A stretch of DNA of 6,381 nucleotides, from positions 1 to 6,381 of the forward strand of contig CALZCR010000112.1 of assembly GCA_945631445.1 (NCBI GenBank). Direction: 5' to 3'. Below, piece by piece: positions 1 to 4,872 of the stretch; positions within the stretch are counted from its first letter, which is position 1; every line of letters starts with the position of its first letter. A program made the position numbers and the translations under genes. The notes beneath the pieces are model-generated. The model saw only the letters and a program-made list of their open reading frames with translations, was not told the DNA's origin and made no database searches. The stretch is from an uncultured Corynebacterium sp. (GTDB taxonomy: Bacteria > Actinomycetota > Actinomycetes > Mycobacteriales > Mycobacteriaceae).

Positions 1-227
1 TGCGGCTGGTGCGCCCGGGCGGCGTGGTCGTCGACTCCACGTGTTCGCCGGATCTGCGCGAGACCCGCGCGGTGGTGGACAAGGCCGTGGCCGAGTTGGG
101 CGCGACGGAGCTCGACGCGCATGAGTTGGTGCCCGGCATGGACGACGTCGGCGAGGACAAGAGCGTGCAGATGTGGCCGCACCGACACGGCACGGACGCC
201 ATGTTTTTCGCGGTCCTGCGCAGGTAA
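1..227 (+). CDS. rsmB: 16S rRNA m5C methyltransferase RsmB (Fmu/Sun family), C-terminal end only
   Basis: This is the last 74 codons of a gene that begins before the window; the frame starts at base 3 and ends with TAA at 225-227. Visible are the GG-VVDSTCSP block, which matches motif VI of RNA (cytosine-5) methyltransferases, and the terminal block QMWPHRHGTDAMFFAVLRR, typical of RsmB. In the E. coli enzyme the motif VI cysteine (the C of TCS) is the nucleophile that attacks C967 of 16S rRNA; here the codon is at bases 45-47. The NusB-like RNA-binding domain and the SAM-binding motifs lie off the left edge. The TAA stop overlaps the purine-rich ribosome binding site of rpe, 10 nt upstream of its ATG, so the genes are probably cotranscribed. 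Family assignment is firm; the exact target base is inferred from the family. Confidence 0.9.
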   Translation, partial: RLVRPGGVVVDSTCSPDLRETRAVVDKAVAELGATELDAHELVPGMDDVGEDKSVQMWPHRHGTDAMFFAVLRR

Positions 228-232
228 GGTGG
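222..232 (+). promoter_or_regulatory. Shine-Dalgarno region of rpe, overlapping the rsmB stop
   Basis: The bases AGGTAAGGTGG contain the rsmB TAA stop and an AAGGTGG block ending 5 nt before the ATG at 238. It fixes the rpe start: the in-frame ATG at 121 would add 39 residues that overlap rsmB and look nothing like Rpe. Confidence 0.6.
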
Positions 233-237
233 TCGGT

Positions 238-894
238 ATGTCATCGCCTAAAATCGCCCCGTCCATCCTCAACGCCGACTTCGGCCGACTCGGCGAGGAG
301 ATCGCCGCCATCGCCAACGCGGACTGGGTCCATGTGGACATCATGGACGGCCACTTCGTGCCGAACCTCTCCTTCGGACCGGACGTCACGGCCGCCGTCG
401 ACAAGCTCACCGACCTGGAGCTCGACGTGCACCTGATGATCGAGGAACCGGAGAAGTGGGTCGAGCGCTACATCGACGCGGGGGCGGACACGATCATCTT
501 CCACGTCGAGGCCGTCGACGATCACGTGGGCCTGGCCCGGAGCCTGCGGGAGAAGGGCGTCAAGGCCGGGTTCTGCGTCAAACCGGGCACCCCGGTCGAG
601 CCTTACCTGGATGACCTGGCCGAATTCGACGAAGTGCTGGTGATGAGCGTCGAGCCCGGTTTCGGCGGGCAGTCCTTCATGCCGGAGATGCTGGACAAGG
701 TGCGCACGTTGCGCAAGCGCATCGACGCCGAAGGCCTGGACGTGGTCATCGAGATCGACGGCGGCATCAACGTGGAGAACATCGGCCAGGCGGCCGCGGC
801 CGGCGTCGACGCCTTCGTCGCCGGCTCCGCGGTGTACAAGGCCGAGGACCCGTCCGCCGCGGTGGAGAAGTTGCGCGCGGCGGCCACCGTCTAG
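238..894 (+). CDS. rpe: Ribulose-phosphate 3-epimerase (218 aa)
   Basis: Cytoplasmic TIM-barrel enzyme that interconverts D-ribulose 5-phosphate and D-xylulose 5-phosphate in the pentose phosphate pathway. The protein is full length for the family. Diagnostic blocks are IAPSILNADF (residues 6-15), VHVDIMDGHFVPN (31-43), DVHLMIEEP (63-71), MSVEPGFGGQSF (136-147) and IEIDGGI (171-177). The expected metal ligands are present at His32, Asp34, His65 and Asp174, the two aspartates also being the acid/base pair. The usual LNP triplet before GTP is VKP (114-116), a variation I regard as common in actinobacteria. The ATG at 238 has a good ribosome binding site and gives the standard N-terminus. The TAG stop at 892-894 directly abuts the ribD ATG. 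Being placed just before the riboflavin genes, it could balance the ribulose 5-phosphate used by RibBA; that link is inference. Confidence 0.96.
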   Translation: MSSPKIAPSILNADFGRLGEEIAAIANADWVHVDIMDGHFVPNLSFGPDVTAAVDKLTDLELDVHLMIEEPEKWVERYIDAGADTIIFHVEAVDDHVGLARSLREKGVKAGFCVKPGTPVEPYLDDLAEFDEVLVMSVEPGFGGQSFMPEMLDKVRTLRKRIDAEGLDVVIEIDGGINVENIGQAAAAGVDAFVAGSAVYKAEDPSAAVEKLRAAATV

Positions 895-900
895 ATGTAC
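889..900 (+). other. Zero-spacer, same-frame rpe/ribD junction
   Basis: The codons read GTC TAG ATG TAC: the rpe stop is followed at once, in the same reading frame, by the ribD start. The 20 bases before the ATG hold only a weak CGGCGG-type match to a ribosome binding site; the nearest GGAG (864-867) is about 27 nt away. Termination-reinitiation coupling is the likely way ribD is translated, which is inference. Confidence 0.75.
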
Positions 901-1887
901 GCCGAAGCCCTCGCCGCGGCGGTCGCCGCCGGTGACGACGCCCACGGGGCCACCAGCCCCAACCCGCCTGTGGGCGCGGCGATCGTCAGCGCCGACGGCC
1001 GACTCGTCGGCGTCGGCGCGACCCGTCCCGCCGGCGGCGAGCACGCGGAGATCGTGGCGCTGCGCCAGGCGGGAGACGACGCCCGCGGCGGCACCGCCGT
1101 GGTGACGTTGGAGCCCTGCAACCACACCGGCCGGACCGGGCCCTGTTCCCACGCCCTGTTGGCCGCGGGCGTCGCGGAGGTCCGCTACGTCCATCCCGAC
1201 CCCAACCCGGACGCCTCCGGGGGAGCGCAATGGCTCGCTGAGCGCGGTGTGGCCGTCGGCCCGATCACCGGCCGGGCGCCGGCCCTGGAACCCTGGCTGG
1301 CGTCGGTGCGGTTGGGACGACCGCACGTGACCTTGAAATTCGCCCAGAGCCTCGACGGGTTCACCGCCGCCGTGGACGGCACCAGCCAGTGGATCACCTC
1401 TGCGGTGGCCCGTCGCGACGTGCACCGCGACCGCCGCACGCGCGACGCCATCATCATCGGCACGGGCACCGCCTTGGCGGACGATCCGTCGCTGACCGCG
1501 CGCACCGCCGACGGCGAACTCTTCGACCGGCAACCCCGGCGGGTGGTCGTCGGCTCCCGGGACGTCACCTCCGCGGCCCTCAACTTGGAGCGGCTGGGCT
1601 ACGAGCAGTACCCGAGCCTTAAGGACGCGCTCGCCCGCCTGTGGGACACCGGCGCCCGCGACGTGCTCATCGAAGGCGGCGCCGGGCTGGCGGCCAGCGC
1701 TATCACCGCCGGCTACGTGGACGCGGTGCGCGCCTACGTCGCGCCCATGCTGTTGGGCGAGGGTCGGGGAGTGCTCGCCGGAGCCGGCATCGGCACCCTC
1801 GCCGACGCCCACCGTTTCGACCTCGTCGACGTGACCGCGCTCGGCGCGGACGTCTTATTGACCATGACTCGAAAGGACCATCCCTGA
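895..1887 (+). CDS. ribD: Bifunctional diaminohydroxyphosphoribosylaminopyrimidine deaminase / 5-amino-6-(5-phosphoribosylamino)uracil reductase (330 aa)
   Basis: Catalyses two consecutive steps of the pyrimidine branch of riboflavin synthesis: zinc-dependent deamination, then NADPH-dependent reduction of the ribosyl side chain. The N-terminal cytidine-deaminase-like domain (about 1-140) shows TSPNPPVG (20-27), GGEHAE (47-52) and [12 protein letters not shown] (73-84). These give zinc ligands His50, Cys75 and Cys84 and the proton-shuttle Glu52. The C-terminal dihydrofolate-reductase-like domain (about 145-330) shows [29 protein letters not shown] and [10 protein letters not shown]. Length is near the family norm of roughly 330-370. 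The start is forced: an in-frame stop is directly upstream, and the next start codon (GTG for Val26) lies inside the conserved substrate motif. It overlaps ribE by one base (TGATG). Mycobacteria call this gene ribG. Confidence 0.96.
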   Translation: MYAEALAAAVAAGDDAHGATSPNPPVGAAIVSADGRLVGVGATRPAGGEHAEIVALRQAGDDARGGTAVVTLEPCNHTGRTGPCSHALLAAGVAEVRYVHPDPNPDASGGAQWLAERGVAVGPITGRAPALEPWLASVRLGRPHVTLKFAQSLDGFTAAVDGTSQWITSAVARRDVHRDRRTRDAIIIGTGTALADDPSLTARTADGELFDRQPRRVVVGSRDVTSAALNLERLGYEQYPSLKDALARLWDTGARDVLIEGGAGLAASAITAGYVDAVRAYVAPMLLGEGRGVLAGAGIGTLADAHRFDLVDVTALGADVLLTMTRKDHP

Positions 1888-2504
1888 TGTTCACCGGACT
1901 AGTGGAAGAACTCGGCGTCGTCACCGCCGTGGAAGAACAAGGCGACGCGATCCGCCTGACCATCGAGGCGCCCGTCGTGCTCGCCGACGCCTCCTACGGC
2001 GACTCCATCGCCGTCGACGGCGTCTGCCTGACCGTCGCGGACCTGACGGACAATGCGTTCACCGCCGACGTGATGCGCCAGACGCTGACCCACACCGCCT
2101 TGTCGCGCTTGCAGGTCGGGGCGAAGGTGAACCTGGAACGCGCGCTGGCCGTCGGCGCCCGCCTCGGCGGCCACATCATGCAAGGACACGTGGACGCCAC
2201 GGCCACGTTGGTCTCGCGCACCCCCTCCGAACACTGGGACGTGCTGCGCTTCACCCTGCCCGCCGAGCTGGCCCGCTACGTGGTGGACAAAGGCTCCATC
2301 GCGGTCAGCGGCACGTCCTTGACCGTGGCGAATCTGGGGGAGGACTGGTTCGAGGTGTCGCTGATCCCGACGACGTTGGCGGAGACGATCCACGGCGACT
2401 TGTCCGTGGGCGACCCGGTGAATCTGGAGGTGGACGTGCTGGCGAAGTACGTGGAAAAGCTGCTGGGCGATCCCGTCGCCGGGGACGGACGGGCCACAGA
2501 CTAA
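1887..2504 (+). CDS. ribE: Riboflavin synthase, alpha-chain type (205 aa)
   Basis: Last step of riboflavin synthesis: dismutation of two 6,7-dimethyl-8-ribityllumazine molecules into riboflavin and the RibD product. The protein starts with the hallmark MFTGLVEE and consists of two lumazine-binding barrel repeats (about 1-97 and 98-195) plus a short C-terminal helix used for trimer formation. Conserved Phe2, Cys47 (VCLTV), His101 (GHVDAT), Lys135 and Ser144 are present. The position equivalent to E. coli Asp143 is Ser141 ([11 protein letters not shown]), which is unusual compared with E. coli and M. tuberculosis. AAAGGA at 1872-1877 lies 9 nt before the ATG, and the start codon overlaps the ribD stop by one base, so coupled translation is likely. 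Called ribC in mycobacteria and B. subtilis naming. Confidence 0.96.
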   Translation: MFTGLVEELGVVTAVEEQGDAIRLTIEAPVVLADASYGDSIAVDGVCLTVADLTDNAFTADVMRQTLTHTALSRLQVGAKVNLERALAVGARLGGHIMQGHVDATATLVSRTPSEHWDVLRFTLPAELARYVVDKGSIAVSGTSLTVANLGEDWFEVSLIPTTLAETIHGDLSVGDPVNLEVDVLAKYVEKLLGDPVAGDGRATD

Positions 2505-2515
2505 GGTTAACGGTC

Positions 2516-3787
2516 ATGACGCAGCAGAATTCCGGTCAGATCCGGCTCGATACGGTCGAACGCGCCATCTCCGACGTCGCCGCGGGCAAGGCCGTCGTCG
2601 TCGTGGACAACGAGGACCGAGAAAACGAAGGCGACCTGATCTTCGCCGCCGACCTCGCCACGCCCGAGCTGGTGGCCTTCATGGTGCGCTACACCTCCGG
2701 CTACGTCTGTGTGGGGATGACGGAGTCCGACGCCGACCGGCTGGGGCTTCCCCCCATGGTCGCGCACAACCAGGACACCCGGCAGACCGCCTACACCGTC
2801 ACCGTGGACGCCGCGACCGGAACCACCGGCATCTCCGCCGCCGACCGTTCGGAGACCATCCAACGCCTGGCGGACCCGGCCCGCGGCCGGGAGGACTTCA
2901 CCCGCCCCGGGCACGTCGTGCCGCTGCGCGCCCGCCCCGGCGGCGTGCTCGTCCGCGACGGGCACACCGAGGCCAGCGTCGACCTCGCGGTGTTGGCGGG
3001 GCGCGCCCCCGCCGGCGCGCTGTGCGAGATCGTCTCCGAAGAGGATCCCACGGACATGGCCCGCGGCCCGGAGCTGCGCGCCTTCGCCGACCGCCACGAC
3101 TTGGCGATGATCTCCATCGAGCAGCTCATCGACTGGCGCCGCCACAACGAGAGCCAGATCGAGTTGGCCCAGCCGACCCGGCTGCCGACGGTCTACGGCG
3201 TGTTCTCCGCCTACGGCGTGCGCGACGCCGTCACCGGCTTCGAGCACGTGGCGCTGGTCGCCGGCGAACCGAAGCAGCTGCGCGGCGCCGAGGACGTGCT
3301 CGTGCGCGTGCACTCGGAATGCCTCACCGGCGACGTCTTCGCCTCCCACCGCTGCGATTGCGGCGAGCAGCTGCAGACCTCCATGGAAAAGATCCAGGAG
3401 GCCGGTCGCGGGGTCATCATCTACCTGCGCGGACACGAGGGACGCGGCATCGGGTTGCTGAACAAGCTGCACGCCTACCGCCTGCAGGACGCGGGCCTGG
3501 ACACCGTCGACGCGAACCTCGAGCAGGGGCTGCCGGCGGACGCCCGGGACTTCTCCGTCGCCGGCCAGATTCTGCGGGAACTGGGCGTCGCCTCCTTCAC
3601 GCTGCTGACCAACAACCCCCACAAGCACCGCTCCCTGACCGGGTTCGGCCCGGAGCCGGTCGGACACCAGGCGCTGGACATCACCCCGAACCCCGATAAC
3701 ATCGACTACCTGCGCACCAAGCGCGACCGCATGGGCCACGTCCTGCCCGCGGTCGCCGCCTACGACGCCGAGCACCCCACCGCCTAA
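2516..3787 (+). CDS. ribBA: Bifunctional 3,4-dihydroxy-2-butanone-4-phosphate synthase / GTP cyclohydrolase II (423 aa)
   Basis: Supplies both entry branches of riboflavin synthesis. The N-terminal half (about 10-210) is DHBP synthase, turning ribulose 5-phosphate into the four-carbon precursor. It shows [10 protein letters not shown] (31-40), TGISAADR (104-111), [10 protein letters not shown] (130-139) and GHTEAS (149-154). Mg ligands Glu36 and His150 and substrate residues Arg35, Asp40 and Glu171 match E. coli RibB. The C-terminal half (about 220-413) is GTP cyclohydrolase II. Zinc cysteines are 269, 280 and 282 (SECLTGD, RCDCG), followed by [12 protein letters not shown] and ADARDF with catalytic Asp342 and Arg344. 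Tyr321 matches E. coli Tyr105, whose replacement by Met in a Streptomyces paralogue changes the product, so ordinary GCH II activity is expected. Both halves look intact. Start ATG follows TAAGG with 9 nt spacing and lies 11 nt after ribE. Often labelled ribA in corynebacteria. Confidence 0.97.
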   Translation: MTQQNSGQIRLDTVERAISDVAAGKAVVVVDNEDRENEGDLIFAADLATPELVAFMVRYTSGYVCVGMTESDADRLGLPPMVAHNQDTRQTAYTVTVDAATGTTGISAADRSETIQRLADPARGREDFTRPGHVVPLRARPGGVLVRDGHTEASVDLAVLAGRAPAGALCEIVSEEDPTDMARGPELRAFADRHDLAMISIEQLIDWRRHNESQIELAQPTRLPTVYGVFSAYGVRDAVTGFEHVALVAGEPKQLRGAEDVLVRVHSECLTGDVFASHRCDCGEQLQTSMEKIQEAGRGVIIYLRGHEGRGIGLLNKLHAYRLQDAGLDTVDANLEQGLPADARDFSVAGQILRELGVASFTLLTNNPHKHRSLTGFGPEPVGHQALDITPNPDNIDYLRTKRDRMGHVLPAVAAYDAEHPTA

Positions 3788-3792
3788 GCCTG

Positions 3793-3804
3793 CAAGCGAG
3801 GAGA
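3793..3804 (+). promoter_or_regulatory. Ribosome binding block of ribH (copy 1 of a 12-base repeat)
   Basis: CAAGCGAGGAGA contains a strong GAGGAG Shine-Dalgarno (3798-3803) three bases before the ribH ATG at 3807. The same 12 bases occur at 4292-4303 with the same spacing to the next start. Confidence 0.75.
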
Positions 3805-3806
3805 CC

Positions 3807-4280
3807 ATGAGCAAAGAAGGCCTGCCCCAGATCGACGACGTCGACGCCACCGGACTGCGCGTCGCCGTCGTCACCGCCACCTGGAACGCCGACATTTGCG
3901 ACGTCCTGCACGAACGGGCCGTGGCCACCGGCCGCGCCGCGGGCGCCGAGGTCGACGAATACCGCGTCGTCGGCGCCCTCGAGCTGCCGGTCGTCGTCCA
4001 GGAAGCCGCCCGCCGCTACGACGCCGTCGTCGCGCTCGGATGCGTCATCAAGGGCGATACCCCGCACTTCGACTACGTCTGCGATTCCGTCACCGCCGGG
4101 CTGACCCGCATCGCCCTCGACGAATCCACCCCGGTGGGCAACGGCGTGCTGACGACCCTGACCCATCAACAGGCCGTCGAACGCTCTGGTGCGGAAGGCT
4201 CCGTCGAGGACAAGGGCGCCGAGTCCATGAGCGCGGCGCTGTCCACCGCGCTGACTTTGCGCCAGTTGCGCGCCGAGTAG
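3807..4280 (+). CDS. ribH: 6,7-dimethyl-8-ribityllumazine synthase (157 aa)
   Basis: Condenses the RibD-derived ribitylaminouracil with the DHBP made by RibBA to give the lumazine substrate of RibE. Visible family motifs are VVTATWN (21-27), [11 protein letters not shown] (55-65), [18 protein letters not shown] (76-93), TPVGNGVLT (108-116) and EDKGAES. His87 matches the catalytic His88 of B. subtilis and Arg126 the phosphate-binding Arg127. Trp26 occupies the aromatic stacking position that is Phe22 in B. subtilis and Trp in mycobacterial and yeast enzymes. Length is normal (about 150-160). The start has a strong GAGGAG site and is 19 nt after ribBA. The family forms pentamers or 60-mer shells; which one applies here cannot be read from the sequence. 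Confidence 0.96.
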   Translation: MSKEGLPQIDDVDATGLRVAVVTATWNADICDVLHERAVATGRAAGAEVDEYRVVGALELPVVVQEAARRYDAVVALGCVIKGDTPHFDYVCDSVTAGLTRIALDESTPVGNGVLTTLTHQQAVERSGAEGSVEDKGAESMSAALSTALTLRQLRAE

Positions 4281-4291
4281 ACTGCTACGGA

Positions 4292-4303
4292 CAAGCGAGG
4301 AGA
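4292..4303 (+). promoter_or_regulatory. Ribosome binding block of the PH-like gene (copy 2 of a 12-base repeat)
   Basis: Identical CAAGCGAGGAGA to the ribH leader, with GAGGAG at 4297-4302 three bases before GTG at 4306. The matching spacing favours GTG 4306 over the in-frame TTG at 4312 as the start. Confidence 0.7.
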
Positions 4304-4305
4304 GT

Positions 4306-4863
4306 GTGACATTGGCTGAGCAGACCGGGCAGCCCCGGCGGGACACCACGCAGCGACGTCTGAGCGACGAGGAGGTCGCGCTGCTGAACGCGGCGGACCC
4401 GTACGCCGTGGTGACCGACAAACCCTGGGAATTCGAGGCGCGTTCGAAGTTCCTGCGCAACCTGTCGATCGTGGTCGTCATCGTGGTGATGGCGATCCAC
4501 ATCTTCGTCGGCGCCGTCCTGGACATCGAGTGGACGGGCGCGACGATCACCCAGCTCGACAAGTGGGCCTTCCCCGGGGTGGGGCTGGTGATCTCCATTT
4601 TCTTGTGGATCATCATGAACCGCCCGCGGGTGCGCGCCAACGCCGACGGCGTGGAAGTCCGCAACATCATCGGCACCCGTTTTTACTCCTGGGTGATCGT
4701 CTACGGACTGTCTTTCCCGGAGGGCGCGCGCATGGCCCGGCTGGAGCTGCCGGAATTCGAGTACGTGCCGCTGTGGGGCATGCAGTCCGCGGACGGCGCC
4801 AGCACGGTCAAGGCCGTGCGCGAATTCCGCGAGCTCGAAGCCAAGTACATGCCGAAGGAATAA
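4306..4863 (+). CDS. Two-helix membrane protein with C-terminal bacterial PH-like domain (185 aa), function unknown
   Basis: Residues 1-48 are polar and charged, with no signal peptide. Two hydrophobic segments follow (about 53-72, rich in Val/Ile, and 88-104) separated by a short loop, predicting a hairpin in the cytoplasmic membrane. The C-terminal part (about 106-181) begins RPRVRANADGVEVRNIIGTRFYSW and has the look of the actinobacterial bPH_6 (Cfp6-like) domain, a small beta-sandwich of unknown ligand. By position between ribH and uvrC it corresponds to M. tuberculosis Rv1417, a conserved membrane protein; that link is from memory. Both termini probably face the cytoplasm. GTG start is supported by the GAGGAG spacing; TTG 4312 would shorten it by two residues. 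It lies 25 nt after ribH, the widest gap here, and 9 nt before uvrC. Cotranscription with flavin genes does not prove a flavin role, and transport activity is not suggested by only two helices. Confidence 0.85.
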   Translation: MTLAEQTGQPRRDTTQRRLSDEEVALLNAADPYAVVTDKPWEFEARSKFLRNLSIVVVIVVMAIHIFVGAVLDIEWTGATITQLDKWAFPGVGLVISIFLWIIMNRPRVRANADGVEVRNIIGTRFYSWVIVYGLSFPEGARMARLELPEFEYVPLWGMQSADGASTVKAVREFRELEAKYMPKE

Positions 4864-4872
4864 CACCAGCAC

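Noticed and set aside
121..237. N-terminal extension of rpe from the ATG at 121
   Set aside because: The extra 39 residues overlap rsmB in another frame and are Arg/Cys-rich shadow sequence. The ATG at 238 has its own ribosome binding site and gives the normal Rpe N-terminus.
792..801. GC palindrome GGCCGCGGCC
   Set aside because: It falls in an Ala-rich stretch of rpe (Gln-Ala-Ala-Ala-Ala-Gly) and is explained by GCC/GCG codons; no sign of a binding site or terminator.
241..1812. 523-codon open frame on the minus strand
   Set aside because: Antisense of rpe and ribD, spanning both; no motif and no sensible boundary with neighbouring genes.
1641..1886. Long N-terminal extension of ribE from base 1641
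   Set aside because: It is the out-of-frame shadow of ribD (Arg-rich). Riboflavin synthase begins with MFTGLVEE at 1887, where Phe2 is needed for activity in the family.
2609..2614. Asn32 instead of Asp in the DDEDREN motif of the DHBP synthase domain
   Set aside because: The Mg ligands and substrate residues (Arg35, Glu36, Asp40, His150, Glu171) are intact, and this position is not one of them, so I do not take it as loss of function.
2507..3928. 473-codon open frame on the minus strand
   Set aside because: Antisense of ribBA and the start of ribH; low-complexity Val/Gly/Asp composition and no family resemblance.
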